Assembly (NCBI RefSeq): GCF_017876625.1
Contig: NZ_JAGIOH010000001.1
Location: 3,927,501-3,991,500, forward strand
Length of the DNA: 64,000 nucleotides
Reading direction: 5' to 3'
Source: Streptomyces syringium
GTDB lineage: Bacteria > Actinomycetota > Actinomycetes > Streptomycetales > Streptomycetaceae
The translations under genes were made by a program, and so were the position numbers. Positions 1-8,488 of the stretch are shown one piece after another; the stretch's first letter is position 1; every line of letters starts with the position of its first letter. The notes below the pieces were generated by a model. The model had not been told where the DNA came from. It did not search any database and worked only from the letters and a program-made list of their open reading frames with translations.

Positions 1-887
1 CCGAGCAGCGCACCAGCGAGGACTATCTGCCGCTCGGCGACATCATGGAGGGCGCGCTCGACGAGATCGAGGCGATCGGCTCGCGCAGCGGCCAGATGTC
101 CGGCGTCCCCACCGGCTTCACCGACCTCGACTCCCTGACGAACGGCCTGCACCCCGGCCAGATGATCGTCATCGCCGCACGTCCCGCCATGGGTAAGTCC
201 ACCCTCGCGCTGGACTTCGCCCGCGCCTGCTCGATCAAGAACAACCTGCCGAGCGTGATCTTCTCGCTCGAAATGGGGCGCAACGAGATCGCGATGCGTC
301 TGCTGTCCGCCGAGGCCCGGGTGGCCCTGCACCACATGCGCTCCGGCTCCATGACCGACGAGGACTGGACGCGTCTCGCCCGCCGTATGCCGGACGTCTC
401 CACCGCGCCGCTCTACATCGACGACTCCCCGAACCTGTCGATGATGGAGATCCGGGCCAAGTGCCGCCGGCTGAAGCAGCGCGCCGGCATCAAGCTCGTG
501 ATCATCGACTATCTGCAGCTGATGCAGGCCGGTGGCGCGAAGCGCGCCGAGAGCCGCCAGCAAGAGGTCTCGGACATGTCGCGAAACCTCAAGCTGCTGG
601 CCAAGGAGCTGGAGCTGCCGGTCATCGCGCTGTCCCAGCTGAACCGTGGTCCCGAACAGCGCACGGACAAAAAGCCGATGGTCTCCGACCTCCGTGAGTC
701 GGGCTCCATCGAGCAGGACGCCGACATGGTCATCCTTCTCCACCGCGAGGACGCGTACGAGAAGGAGTCACCGCGCGCCGGTGAGGCGGACATCATCGTC
801 GGCAAGCACCGAAACGGCCCGACGGCCACGATCACGGTGGCCTTCCAGGGCCACTACTCCCGCTTCGTGGACATGGCGGGCGCCTGA
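1..887 (+). CDS. dnaB: Replicative DNA helicase DnaB (5' truncated by window)
   Basis: C-terminal 295 codons of the hexameric replicative helicase that unwinds DNA at the fork. The frame is open from base 3, so the start lies outside the window. The visible part covers the linker and the whole RecA-like motor domain: a Walker A loop (ARPAMGKST, around nt 174-203), a Walker B/DnaB motif (LVIIDYLQLM), and the conserved SQLNRGPEQR and DLRESGSIEQDAD segments. The last residues (HYSRFVDMA) are a normal DnaB end. No intein interrupts the motor domain, unlike some mycobacterial DnaB proteins. Identification is secure from the family motifs. Confidence 0.97.
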   Translation, partial: EQRTSEDYLPLGDIMEGALDEIEAIGSRSGQMSGVPTGFTDLDSLTNGLHPGQMIVIAARPAMGKSTLALDFARACSIKNNLPSVIFSLEMGRNEIAMRLLSAEARVALHHMRSGSMTDEDWTRLARRMPDVSTAPLYIDDSPNLSMMEIRAKCRRLKQRAGIKLVIIDYLQLMQAGGAKRAESRQQEVSDMSRNLKLLAKELELPVIALSQLNRGPEQRTDKKPMVSDLRESGSIEQDADMVILLHREDAYEKESPRAGEADIIVGKHRNGPTATITVAFQGHYSRFVDMAGA

Positions 888-928
888 CCGAGGCCGCCCG
901 CCCCGCGGCATCGTGATTTCTCCGCGGT

Positions 929-1672
929 CTAACTCGGCTCGGCAGCGCCGTCCGAAAGCGTTCGCGGTTCCGCGTGGAGGATCTCGCGGGCCTGCTGCGC
1001 GGCGCGGGCGGTGCTTTCGCTGACGAAGTCGAGGAAGCGGGCGATGTTCTCCAGGCGGGCGCCGGCCGGGGTGCCGGGGCCGAGGACGGGGACGCCCTCC
1101 CGTGCGATCTCGACGATCTTGGCGATGGACCGGGCGCTGGCCATCATCGACTGGTACCAGACGTCGTCGTCGACGACGTAGCGCTCGCGGCGACGCTCAT
1201 CGCGCTCCCGGCGGACGAGGCCCTGGCTCTCGAGGTACGTGATCGCCTTGGAGACGGACGCGGGGCTGACCTGGAGGCGCTGGGCGAGTTCGGAGGCGTT
1301 GAGACTGCCCGCGTCGGTGAGGGTGAGACAGGCCAGCACCCTCGACATCATCGTGGGCAGGCCCGACCCCATCATGACGGTGGTGAACACCTCCTCGTAC
1401 TCGCGCACCGCCTCCGCATCGCGCCCGTAGGCCTGCGGTAGCGCCTCGGCCTCCCGGGGGGCGGCCTGCCTGCGCCGTTGGCTGCGGCGTTCCGTGGCGC
1501 GGTGGGCCAGGTCGGCGCGGTAGGCCGTGGGGCCGCCGTTGCGCATGACCTCGCGCGTGATGGTCGAGGTCGGACGATCGAGCCGTCTGGCGATCTCCGC
1601 GTAGGCAAGGCCGTCGGCCAGCCCCAGCGCGATCTGCTGACGTTCCTGCTGGGTGAGTCTGCCTCCCGGCAT
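929..1672 (-). CDS. GbsR/MarR-like regulator with an extra IS30-type N-terminal helix-turn-helix
   Basis: 247-aa predicted transcription factor with two DNA-binding modules. Residues about 5-60 (LTQQERQQIALGLADGL, EIARRLDRPTSTITREV) look like the helix-turn-helix of IS30-family transposases. Residues about 95-240 look like a GbsR/MarR winged helix (SELAQRLQVSPASVSKAITY, LESQGLVRRERDERRRERY). It is divergent from a DUF4097-ABC transporter operon, and the 244 bp between them hold repeated GCAACG half-sites, so it probably represses that operon and itself. The ligand is unknown. The family assignment is good; the regulatory target is inferred from position. Confidence 0.8.
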   Translation of the reverse strand: MPGGRLTQQERQQIALGLADGLAYAEIARRLDRPTSTITREVMRNGGPTAYRADLAHRATERRSQRRRQAAPREAEALPQAYGRDAEAVREYEEVFTTVMMGSGLPTMMSRVLACLTLTDAGSLNASELAQRLQVSPASVSKAITYLESQGLVRRERDERRRERYVVDDDVWYQSMMASARSIAKIVEIAREGVPVLGPGTPAGARLENIARFLDFVSESTARAAQQAREILHAEPRTLSDGAAEPS

Positions 1673-1738
1673 CGCGGTCTCCTTCGTGGTCCTTCATGCG
1701 CCCCGGCTCCTCCAGTATAGCGTTCACTTGCACTTCAT

Positions 1739-1861
1739 TGCAACGCGTGAATGCCTGGCGTTGCATTACCGCGCATGAGCATTGCAACAACTTTACACCT
1801 CTGACCTGCATCGATGATGTTTGCGTGCAACGAAGTCGTTGCGCGATCCCCGAACGCAACG
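1739..1861. promoter_or_regulatory. Cluster of GCAACG inverted repeats, putative operators
   Basis: The divergent spacer holds a perfect palindrome GCAACGA-AG-TCGTTGC at 1827-1842, a looser pair TGCAACG (1739-1745) / CGTTGCA (1759-1765), and single GCAAC(G) half-sites at 1784-1788 and 1856-1861. This density between a regulator and its divergent neighbour suggests binding sites for the GbsR/MarR-like protein. Binding has not been shown. Confidence 0.55.
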
Positions 1862-1916
1862 TAGCTTTTCTCATGTCGGAAACAACGACGGAAACAACGA
1901 GCCGAAGGAAGACATC

Positions 1917-2585
1917 ATGCAGAAGTTCGACACCGCCGCCCCGATCGCCGCCGTCCTCGACATCCCCGCCGGGAGCGTCCGCTTCATCGCCGCCCACCGG
2001 GCCGACACCACGGTCGAGGTCCTGCCCGCCAACGCCGCGAAGGGCCGCGATGTGAAGGCGGCCGAGGGGATCACGGTCGAATACGCCGACGGCGTCCTGC
2101 GGATCGCGGCCCCCGCGGCGAAGAACCAGTACTTCGGCCCCTCCGGATCCGTCGAGGTGACGGTCCAGCTGCCCGCCGGTTCCCGCGTCGAGGCGAAGGC
2201 GGCCGCCGCCGAGTTCCGGGGTGTCGGACGGCTCGGCGACGTCGTCTTCGAGGGCGCGCAGGGTCCGGTCAAGCTCGACGAGGCCGCGAGCGTCCGCCTC
2301 ACCGTCCTCGACGGTGACGTCTCGGTCGGCCGCCTGGGCGGTCCCGCGGAGATCAGCACCCAGCGGGGTGACATCCACATCGCCGAGGCCCTGAGCGGCA
2401 CGGTCACCCTGAGCACCCAGCAGGGCGACATCTCGGTCGGCGCCGCCCGCGGTGTCCCGGCCTCCCTGGACGCCGGCACCGGCTACGGCCGGATCCACAA
2501 CTCCCTCAAGAACGCCGAAGGCACCGTCGGCCTGAACATCCACGCCACCACCGCCCACGGCGACATCGCCGCCCGCAGCCTGTAA
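1917..2585 (+). CDS. DUF4097-family beta-repeat protein
   Basis: 222-aa protein with no signal peptide, made of short beta-strand repeats (SVEVTVQLPAGSRVEAK, GDVSVGRLGGPAEISTQRGD, STQQGDISV), which is the DUF4097 pattern. The frame is open further upstream, but ATG at 1917 is preceded by GAAGGAAG and starts where family similarity begins, so I chose it. It lies 15 bp before a DrrA-type ATPase gene and forms the first gene of a three-gene operon with it. Members of this family are often found beside ABC exporters; a direct role is not established. Confidence 0.82.
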   Translation: MQKFDTAAPIAAVLDIPAGSVRFIAAHRADTTVEVLPANAAKGRDVKAAEGITVEYADGVLRIAAPAAKNQYFGPSGSVEVTVQLPAGSRVEAKAAAAEFRGVGRLGDVVFEGAQGPVKLDEAASVRLTVLDGDVSVGRLGGPAEISTQRGDIHIAEALSGTVTLSTQQGDISVGAARGVPASLDAGTGYGRIHNSLKNAEGTVGLNIHATTAHGDIAARSL

Positions 2586-2600
2586 AGGAACGCACCTCTC

Positions 2601-3554
2601 ATGACCACCAAGCTGGCCATCGCGGCGAACGGGCTGCGCAAGTCCTACGGCGACAAGACCGTCCTCGACGGTGTCGACCTGGCCGTCCCCGAAGGAACGA
2701 TCTTCTCCCTGCTCGGCCCGAACGGCGCCGGCAAGACCACCGCCGTGAAGATCCTCTCCACCCTCGTCTCCGCCGATCCGGGCACCGGCGGCATCCACAT
2801 CGGCGGCCACGACCTGGCCGCCGACCCCCAGGCAGTGCGTGCCGCGATCGGTGTCACCGGTCAGTTCTCGGCGGTGGACGGGCTGATCACGGGGGAGGAG
2901 AACATGCTCCTCATGGCGGATCTGCACCATCTGTCGAAGCGGGAAGGGCGGCGGGTCGCCGCTGAACTGCTGGAGCGCTTCGACCTGGTGGAGGCGGCGA
3001 AGAAGCCCGCCTCCACCTACTCCGGCGGTATGAAGCGCCGCCTGGACATCGCGATGACGCTGGTCGGTGATCCGCGGATCATTTTCCTCGACGAGCCGAC
3101 CACCGGCCTCGACCCGCGCTCGCGCCACAACATGTGGCAGATCATCCGCGAGCTGGTCTCCGACGGCGTCACCGTCTTCCTCACCACCCAGTATCTGGAG
3201 GAGGCCGATGAACTCGCCGACCGGATCGCGGTGCTGAACGGCGGCCGGATCGCCGCCGAGGGCACCGCCGACGAGCTCAAGCGCCTGATTCCCGGCGGGC
3301 ACGTGCGGCTGCGGTTCGCCGACCCGGCCGCCTACCGCTCCGCCGCCACCGCCCTGCGCGAGGTCACCCGCGACGACGAGGCCCTGGCGCTGCAGATCCC
3401 CAGCGACGGCAGCCAGCGCGAACTGCGCTCCCTCCTCGACTGGCTGGACTCCGCCGGCATCGAGGCCGACGAACTCACCGTCCACACCCCCGACCTCGAC
3501 GACGTCTTCTTCGCCCTCACCGCCACCGACCAGCCCAAGGAGGCAGTCCGATGA
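2601..3554 (+). CDS. DrrA-type ABC transporter ATP-binding protein
   Basis: 317-aa cytoplasmic ATPase of an ABC-2 exporter, related to daunorubicin-resistance DrrA. It has Walker A (GPNGAGKTT), the signature segment (YSGGMKRRLDIAM), Walker B with catalytic glutamate (IIFLDEPTTGLDP), and the DrrA-type C-terminal extension of about 90 residues ending in VHTPDLDDVFFALT. AAAGGA precedes the ATG. It overlaps the downstream permease by 4 bp (ATGA), showing translational coupling. The exported substrate cannot be read from sequence; drugs or lipids are typical for the family. Confidence 0.92.
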   Translation: MTTKLAIAANGLRKSYGDKTVLDGVDLAVPEGTIFSLLGPNGAGKTTAVKILSTLVSADPGTGGIHIGGHDLAADPQAVRAAIGVTGQFSAVDGLITGEENMLLMADLHHLSKREGRRVAAELLERFDLVEAAKKPASTYSGGMKRRLDIAMTLVGDPRIIFLDEPTTGLDPRSRHNMWQIIRELVSDGVTVFLTTQYLEEADELADRIAVLNGGRIAAEGTADELKRLIPGGHVRLRFADPAAYRSAATALREVTRDDEALALQIPSDGSQRELRSLLDWLDSAGIEADELTVHTPDLDDVFFALTATDQPKEAVR

Positions 3555-4336
3555 GCTCCCTCTCCCTCGCCCTGCGCGACTCGTCCACGATGCTGCGGCG
3601 CAACCTCCTGCACGCGCGCCGCTACCCCTCCCTCACCCTCAACCTCCTGCTCACACCGATCATGCTGCTGCTGCTCTTCGTCTACGTCTTCGGTGACGTG
3701 ATGAGCGCGGGCATAGGGGGAGGTGGCCGCTCCGAATACATTGCCTACCTGGTGCCGGGTCTGCTGCTGATGACCATCGGCAGCACCACGATCGGCACCG
3801 CGGTGTCCGTCTCCAACGACATGACCGAGGGCATCATCGCCCGCTTCCGCACCATGGCGATCCACCGCGGCTCGGTGCTCATCGGGCACGTCATCGGCAG
3901 CGTGCTGCAATCGATCGTGAGCGTGGTCCTCGTGGGCGCCGTGGCCGTGGCCATCGGCTTCCGGTCCACCGACGCCACGCCCCTGGAGTGGCTCGCGGCC
4001 TTCGGGCTGCTCGTGCTCTTCGCCGTGGCGCTCACCTGGATCGCGGTCGGCATGGGGCTGATCAGCCCGAACGCCGAGGCCGCGAGCAACAACGCACTTC
4101 CGCTGATCCTGCTGCCGCTCCTGTCCAGCGCCTTCGTCCCGGTCGACGGAATGCCGGGCTGGTTCCGGCCGATCGCCGAGTACCAGCCCTTCACACCCGC
4201 CATCGAGACCCTGCGCGGGCTGCTGCTCGGCACCGAGATCGGCCACAACGGGTGGCTCGCGGTCGCCTGGTGCCTGGGCCTCGCGGTGCTCGGTTACTTC
4301 TGGTCGGCGGCGAAGTTCAACCGCGACCCGAAGTGA
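3551..4336 (+). CDS. ABC-2 type permease (DrrB-like)
   Basis: 261-aa integral membrane protein with about six hydrophobic segments (for example LLLTPIMLLLLFVYVFG and LLLMTIGSTTIGTAVSVS) and the ABC-2 family region near residues 75-120 (TEGIIARFRTMAIHRGS). It is the membrane partner of the preceding ATPase, with which it overlaps. The C-terminus (SAAKFNRDPK) is family-like. The stop codon sits inside the first unit of a 24-bp tandem repeat. Presumably controlled by the divergent GbsR/MarR-like regulator. Confidence 0.9.
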   Translation: MSSLSLALRDSSTMLRRNLLHARRYPSLTLNLLLTPIMLLLLFVYVFGDVMSAGIGGGGRSEYIAYLVPGLLLMTIGSTTIGTAVSVSNDMTEGIIARFRTMAIHRGSVLIGHVIGSVLQSIVSVVLVGAVAVAIGFRSTDATPLEWLAAFGLLVLFAVALTWIAVGMGLISPNAEAASNNALPLILLPLLSSAFVPVDGMPGWFRPIAEYQPFTPAIETLRGLLLGTEIGHNGWLAVAWCLGLAVLGYFWSAAKFNRDPK

Positions 4337-4401
4337 ACCGGGCGTCCCACCGGCAAGTGAACCGGCCGTCTCACCGGCACGTGACCGAGCGTCTCACCGG
4401 C
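4331..4401. repeat. Three tandem ~24-bp units
   Basis: Three head-to-tail copies (4331-4354, 4355-4378, 4379-4401) share the pattern GTGAACCGGnCGTCnCACCGGC. The third is one base shorter and more diverged. The array runs from the permease stop codon into the last codons of the convergent deformylase gene. A slippage-type duplication is likely; no function is evident. Confidence 0.8.
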
Positions 4402-5056
4402 TCAGCCGGGCGGCCCTGGCCGCGCGTTGAGCGAAGACCTCATCGCGACGGTCCGCCATCTGCCGCAGGGCGTCCTTGCGGTCCCGCTGGGACAGCCGGT
4501 CGAGATACGTGTGACCGAAGAGGTGGTCGGTCTCGTGCTGCAAGCACCGCGCGAAGTAACCCGTCCCCTCGATGACGAGAGAGTTGCCGTCCTTGTCGAG
4601 CCCGCGGACGACGGCACGATCGGTGCGGGGGACCGTCATGGTGGCACCGGGCACGGACAGACAGCCCTCGAAGTCGTCGACGAGTCGGCGGCTGCCGGGA
4701 CCGGGCAGGTCGAGAACGGGGTTGATGATGTGGCCGACATGCCGGACCCCCTCGTCGTCCGGGCAGTCGTACACGAACAGCCGCAGGTCGACCCCCACTT
4801 GGTTGGCGGCCAGGCCGGCACCGTCGGCCACGCGCATGGTCAGGAACATGTCGTCGATCAGCGCCGACAGTTCCGGAGTCCCGAACTCGGTCGCCTCCCG
4901 GCACGGCCGGCCCAGGACCTCCTCACCCACCACCGTGATGCGGCGCACCGCACCCCGCTCCGCCTCCGGCGGCAGCTCGGGATACGAGTCGACGGGCCGC
5001 CCCTGCACTCGGACCCGCCGGTCCACGGGACGGGACGGAACGTGACGAACAGGCAT
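4394..5056 (-). CDS. def: Peptide deformylase
   Basis: 220-aa metalloenzyme that removes the formyl group from the initiator methionine of new proteins. All three deformylase motifs are present: GLAANQVG (motif 1), EGCLSVP (motif 2, metal-binding Cys) and QHETDHLFG (motif 3, both His and catalytic Glu). An upstream open stretch was rejected as N-terminal extension; ATG at 5056 follows AAGGGGAG. Streptomycetes carry several deformylases, and this one is not beside fmt, so it is an additional copy. It is divergent from a winged-helix regulator across twin CTTTGCAAAG palindromes, which suggests conditional expression. Confidence 0.93.
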   Translation of the reverse strand: MPVRHVPSRPVDRRVRVQGRPVDSYPELPPEAERGAVRRITVVGEEVLGRPCREATEFGTPELSALIDDMFLTMRVADGAGLAANQVGVDLRLFVYDCPDDEGVRHVGHIINPVLDLPGPGSRRLVDDFEGCLSVPGATMTVPRTDRAVVRGLDKDGNSLVIEGTGYFARCLQHETDHLFGHTYLDRLSQRDRKDALRQMADRRDEVFAQRAARAARLSR

Positions 5057-5106
5057 CGCTGTCTCCCCTTCTGCGCACGCCACCAGCAAGCCCCCCTTGC
5101 CAAGTC

Positions 5107-5133
5107 CTTTGCAAAGTAGCAGACTTTGCAAAG
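5107..5133. promoter_or_regulatory. Twin CTTTGCAAAG palindromes, putative operator
   Basis: Two identical 10-bp palindromes, CTTTGCAAAG at 5107-5116 and 5124-5133, sit 17 bp apart between the deformylase and regulator genes. The second overlaps the GTG chosen as regulator start. The spacing (about 1.5 helical turns) and symmetry fit cooperative binding of a dimeric winged-helix protein, probably the adjacent regulator. Confidence 0.6.
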
Positions 5134-5708
5134 TGACCGAAGACGACCTCGACTCCCCGTCCGGACAGCCCCGGGACACCGGCGACGCACTGCGCGAGCA
5201 CGACGTCCGCACGGCCCTGCTGGACCTGCTGGCCGAAGTCGGCACCGTCACGGCGACCGAAGCCGCCGCCCGGCTCGGCTACAGCTCCGGGCTCTGCTCG
5301 TTCCACCTCCGGCAGCTCGCGCGCCACGGACACATCGAGGAAGCCCCGCACAGCGGGGGGCGGGCCCGGCCCTGGCGGCTGAGGCAGCACGACCCTGGCG
5401 CCGACGGGCCCGCGGAGGACGGGTTCGGCGACTTGGCCCGGGGGCTGGAGGACGAGAGCTGGCAGCGCTGGCTCTCCCGTCGCGACCAGGCGCCGGCCGC
5501 ATGGCGCCACGACGAGGCCTTCAGCGCCGTCGCCTATCTGACCCCCGAAGAAATGAGCCGGGTCGCGGACGCCGTCCGACGGGCGCTCGCCCCCTACCGG
5601 GACCGCGAGCAGCGCCCCTTGGCCCGGCCTGACGACGCCCGGCCGGTGGCCCTCATCACCCGGTTGTTCCCGCTGCTGCCCGACACGGCGGACGAGACGG
5701 GCCGGTAG
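5133..5708 (+). CDS. ArsR-like winged-helix regulator
   Basis: 191-aa protein with an ArsR/winged-helix domain at about residues 20-75 ([42 protein letters not shown]). The C-terminal half carries a segment ([21 protein letters not shown]) seen in Streptomyces helix-turn-helix proteins of unknown ligand. GTG at 5133 is chosen because upstream codons lie within the operator palindrome; the message may then be leaderless. It is divergent from the deformylase and convergent with the NAD(P)H oxidoreductase. No metal-binding cysteine cluster is apparent, so a metal-sensor role is not supported. Confidence 0.75.
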   Translation: MTEDDLDSPSGQPRDTGDALREHDVRTALLDLLAEVGTVTATEAAARLGYSSGLCSFHLRQLARHGHIEEAPHSGGRARPWRLRQHDPGADGPAEDGFGDLARGLEDESWQRWLSRRDQAPAAWRHDEAFSAVAYLTPEEMSRVADAVRRALAPYRDREQRPLARPDDARPVALITRLFPLLPDTADETGR

Positions 5709-5717
5709 CCCGGCCGT

Positions 5718-6512
5718 TCAGCCGCGCGGGTGGGTGTGGAGCTCCAGCCCGCGCGTCCCCTCGGCCTCGACGCCCGGCAGCAACCGCATGTCGTGGTCGT
5801 AGTCGCCGCCGACGAGCGAACGGAACGGGACCGGCGCATCCGTGAAGAGCCCGTCGAGCCGGCGCCCGTACTCCCGCTTCGCCGCCTCGAACCGCTCCTG
5901 GGGCAGCTCGTTGGCGCCGTACACCGCGAAGGGTTCGAGCGGCGTCATGCCGGTGAACCAGAACAGGCCGTGCTGCACCGGGTGGAGGACGTCCGCCGGC
6001 CGCCCGTGGATGCCCCGGTCGGAGAACGACGACTCCCGCGCACCGGCAGTCACCGACACCAGCGCACGCCGTCCCCCCAGGGCGCCTTCGCTGTAGGGCG
6101 GCGGTACCTTCGGGCCATAAGCGAAGCCGCTGGTGAAGACCCGGTCGATCCAGCCCTTGAGTATCGCGGGCGTGGAGAACCACCACAGCGGGAACTGCAG
6201 GATCACCGCGTCCGACCAGCGCACCTTCTCCTGCTCCGCCGCGATGTCGGGCGACAGCCGGTCCGCCAGGGTGGCCCGCTCGGAGGCGGCCATCACGTTC
6301 AACCGCCCGTCCGCCGTGTGGTCGGGGAAGTCGTCGGCGTCCACCGTCGCCTTCCACTTCATCGCGTAGAGGTCCGACACCCGCACCTCGTGCCCCGCCG
6401 CGCGCAGGTGCCGGGCCGCGAAGGTGGTGAGAGCGGCGTTGAGCGAACGGGGGTCGGGGTGGGCGCTGACGACGAGGATCTTCTTCTGCTGCTGCGGCGT
6501 GGCTTCGTTCAT
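5718..6512 (-). CDS. NAD(P)H dehydrogenase (quinone), flavodoxin-like fold
   Basis: 264-aa cytoplasmic flavoprotein of the NQO1/MdaB/KefF type that reduces quinones by two electrons. It starts with ILVVSAHPDPRSLNAAL, the flavin phosphate-binding loop of the fold, and holds the FPLWWFSTPAILKGWIDRVFTSGFAY block typical of the family. ATG at 6512 was chosen because the family similarity begins within 12 residues of it. It is divergent from an XRE/MmyB-type regulator with 97 bp between starts, a common pairing in actinomycetes, so that protein is the likely controller. Confidence 0.88.
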   Translation of the reverse strand: MNEATPQQQKKILVVSAHPDPRSLNAALTTFAARHLRAAGHEVRVSDLYAMKWKATVDADDFPDHTADGRLNVMAASERATLADRLSPDIAAEQEKVRWSDAVILQFPLWWFSTPAILKGWIDRVFTSGFAYGPKVPPPYSEGALGGRRALVSVTAGARESSFSDRGIHGRPADVLHPVQHGLFWFTGMTPLEPFAVYGANELPQERFEAAKREYGRRLDGLFTDAPVPFRSLVGGDYDHDMRLLPGVEAEGTRGLELHTHPRG

Positions 6513-6609
6513 GCCCCCACGTTCTCCCGGGCACGGCGGGGCAGCCAGCACCCTGACGGGCGGCGGAACGGCAGTCCTGGTACTGCGAGGGCCACCCATA
6601 CTTGAGCGC

Positions 6610-7503
6610 ATGGACGGCTTGGACAACCGCGTCGACAGCGGCGGCGGGACCGACGGGACCGGTGACACCGGGCGGGCGCTCGGCGACTTTCTGCGCGCCC
6701 GCCGGGGGCGCGTCGCGCCGGAGCACGTCGGGCTCACCGGCGGCCGTCGCCGCCGGGTGCGCGGGCTGCGCCGCGAGGAGTTGGCCCAGCTCGCGGGGAT
6801 CAGCGTGGACTACTACGTGCGGCTCGAACAGGGCCGGGCCACCCAGCCGTCCCCCGAGGTGCTCGACGCGCTCGCCGGGGCGCTCGGCCTCGACGCGGCG
6901 GAGCGCGGGCACCTCGCCACTCTGACCGGCGCCCGGCGCGGTCCCGCGCCCCGGGCCCGGGTCAGCCCCCTGCTGCGGCGGATCCTGGACGGCATGACCG
7001 GACTGCCGGCCTTCGCGACGGACCACCGCCTCGACGTGGTGGCCTGGAACGACCTGGGCTCCGAACTGATCGGTGGCCTGGCCGGTCCGGGCCACCGCGA
7101 CCGGAACAACGCCAGGTTCCTCTTCCTCGACCCCGCCTCCCGTCTCGTCCATCCCGAGTGGGAGGCCAGGGCGGCGGAGGCCGTGGGCCAGCTGCGGGTC
7201 GCCGCGGGCCGCTACCCCGACGACGTGGAACTGGCCGGGCTCATCGCCGAATTGGGTGCCGGCAGTGCCGAGTTCCGGCGGATCTGGGACAGCGGCGAGA
7301 TCGTGATGTGCGCGGCGGGCCGCAAGCGGCTGCGGCACCCGGTGGCCGGGCTGCTCACCCTGGACTTCGAGACGCTGCACGTGCCCGCCGCGCCCGGCGA
7401 GACGGGCCTGGTGGTGCACGTGTTCAGCGCCGAGGAGGGCAGCCCGGAGGCCGCCGCCCTCGCCCGGCTGGCCCCGGCCGCTGCGGCGCCCGCCCGGCCG
7501 TAG
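6610..7503 (+). CDS. XRE-family regulator with MmyB-like ligand-binding domain
   Basis: 297-aa transcription factor. Residues about 20-95 form the helix-turn-helix (LGDFLRARRGRVAPE, LRREELAQLAGISVDYYVRLEQG). Residues about 115-285 form the MmyB-type ligand domain (GLPAFATDHRLDVVAWNDLGSEL, NNARFLFLDP). ATG at 6610 matches the usual family N-terminus; a longer open frame upstream overlaps the divergent gene. Its neighbour across the spacer is a flavin quinone reductase, the usual regulated partner in this arrangement. Fatty-acid-like ligands have been proposed for the domain, but none can be inferred here. Confidence 0.88.
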   Translation: MDGLDNRVDSGGGTDGTGDTGRALGDFLRARRGRVAPEHVGLTGGRRRRVRGLRREELAQLAGISVDYYVRLEQGRATQPSPEVLDALAGALGLDAAERGHLATLTGARRGPAPRARVSPLLRRILDGMTGLPAFATDHRLDVVAWNDLGSELIGGLAGPGHRDRNNARFLFLDPASRLVHPEWEARAAEAVGQLRVAAGRYPDDVELAGLIAELGAGSAEFRRIWDSGEIVMCAAGRKRLRHPVAGLLTLDFETLHVPAAPGETGLVVHVFSAEEGSPEAAALARLAPAAAAPARP

Positions 7504-7540
7504 CCGGGTGACCGGCCCCGCCCGTCGGCGCTGAGCTCCG

Positions 7541-7900
7541 TCAGCGGGGTGCGAGCCAGGGGAGTTCCTCCGCCAGGTCCTGGCGCAGACGGCGCTTGGG
7601 GCGGGCTCCCACGACGGACCTCACGGGCTCGCCCGCGCGGAAGAGGACGAGGGTGGGCATGGACAGGACGCCGTAGGCGGCCTGGGTGGCCGGGTTGGCG
7701 TCCACGTCGAGCTTCACGATCTTCAGGCGCCCGGCCTCCTCCGCCGCCAGCTCCGCGAGTACGGGCGCGATCATGCGGCAGGGCCCGCACCAGGCGGCGG
7801 TGAAATCGACGAGTACGGGCAGTTCGGAGGCCAGCACCTCGGCCGCGAACGTGGCGTCGGTGACCGAAGTGACGGGCGGGTGTGTTGCCGTGCTGGTCAT
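7541..7900 (-). CDS. Thioredoxin
   Basis: 119-aa thiol-disulfide oxidoreductase with active-site WCGPCRM (Cys38 and Cys41) and the cis-proline loop SMPTLVLF. It is full length for a thioredoxin and has no signal peptide, so it acts in the cytoplasm. Its start overlaps the stop of the upstream MerR gene by 4 bp (ATGA), so the two form one translationally coupled unit. Control by the MerR protein, probably in response to thiol or electrophile stress, is inferred from this coupling. Confidence 0.93.
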   Translation of the reverse strand: MTSTATHPPVTSVTDATFAAEVLASELPVLVDFTAAWCGPCRMIAPVLAELAAEEAGRLKIVKLDVDANPATQAAYGVLSMPTLVLFRAGEPVRSVVGARPKRRLRQDLAEELPWLAPR

Positions 7901-8361
7901 GGCGTGCTGCTCCCTGGTTCGGTGTCCGGTGGGGTGAAGGCGCAGCGGGGCGGCGGGCCACCCGGAATATCAGCTTCCGCTTGCAGTGCGGCGCGGGTCC
8001 GCTCGGCACGGGACCGTTCGGCGCGTGCCAGCTGGGCGCCCACCTCGGCCCGTACGCGCTGGAGGTTCTCGATGCAGTCGTCGAGTTCCGCGAGCTTGCG
8101 TCGGTAGACCTCCAGCGAGGCCGGGCAGGAGTCGCCGGCCGGGTGACCGGCCCGTAGGCATTCCACGAACGGGCGGGTCTCCTCCAGGCCGAAGCCGAAG
8201 TCCGCCAGCGTGCGGATCTGCCGCAGAAGGCGCAGATCCTCCTCGTCGTAGGTGCGGTAGCCGTTGCCGGTGCGGCGAGCGGGCAGGAGTCCCAGGGACT
8301 CGTAGTGCCGCAGGGTGCGGGTGGTGATGCCCGCCTGTTGGGCCAGTTCCCCGATGCGCAT
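7897..8361 (-). CDS. MerR-family regulator
   Basis: 154-aa dimeric activator. Residues 1-70 form the MerR DNA-binding domain ([38 protein letters not shown]), followed by a coiled-coil dimerisation helix. One cysteine pair lies about residues 85-95 and in the tail (PRCAF), but no classic metal-binding set is visible. The start at 8361 aligns with the universal MerR N-terminus. It is cotranscribed with thioredoxin and preceded by a perfect CCTTGACG/CGTCAAGG inverted repeat that fits a MerR operator. Confidence 0.88.
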   Translation of the reverse strand: MRIGELAQQAGITTRTLRHYESLGLLPARRTGNGYRTYDEEDLRLLRQIRTLADFGFGLEETRPFVECLRAGHPAGDSCPASLEVYRRKLAELDDCIENLQRVRAEVGAQLARAERSRAERTRAALQAEADIPGGPPPRCAFTPPDTEPGSSTP

Positions 8362-8375
8362 GGCACGACCGTAGA

Positions 8376-8395
8376 CCTTGACGTCGGCGTCAAGG
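8376..8395. promoter_or_regulatory. MerR-type operator, perfect inverted repeat
   Basis: CCTTGACG-TCGG-CGTCAAGG is an 8-bp perfect inverted repeat with a 4-bp spacer, ending 14 bp upstream of the MerR start. MerR proteins bind dyads of this form between promoter elements. Its target is most simply the MerR-thioredoxin operon. Confidence 0.65.
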
Positions 8396-8488
8396 CCAGC
8401 GTGCGGCAGGAGGCCCGGACGCGGCCGCCACGGCGTCCGTACGAAACCCCTTTGGGCGGCCCGGCGGGCCCTGGCTAGGGTGCGGGAC

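Noticed and set aside
1197-3485. 762-codon open frame on the minus strand
   Set aside because: It is antisense to the regulator, DUF4097 and ABC ATPase genes, is rich in Gly/Val/Asp/Arg without any family motif, and arises from high third-position GC.
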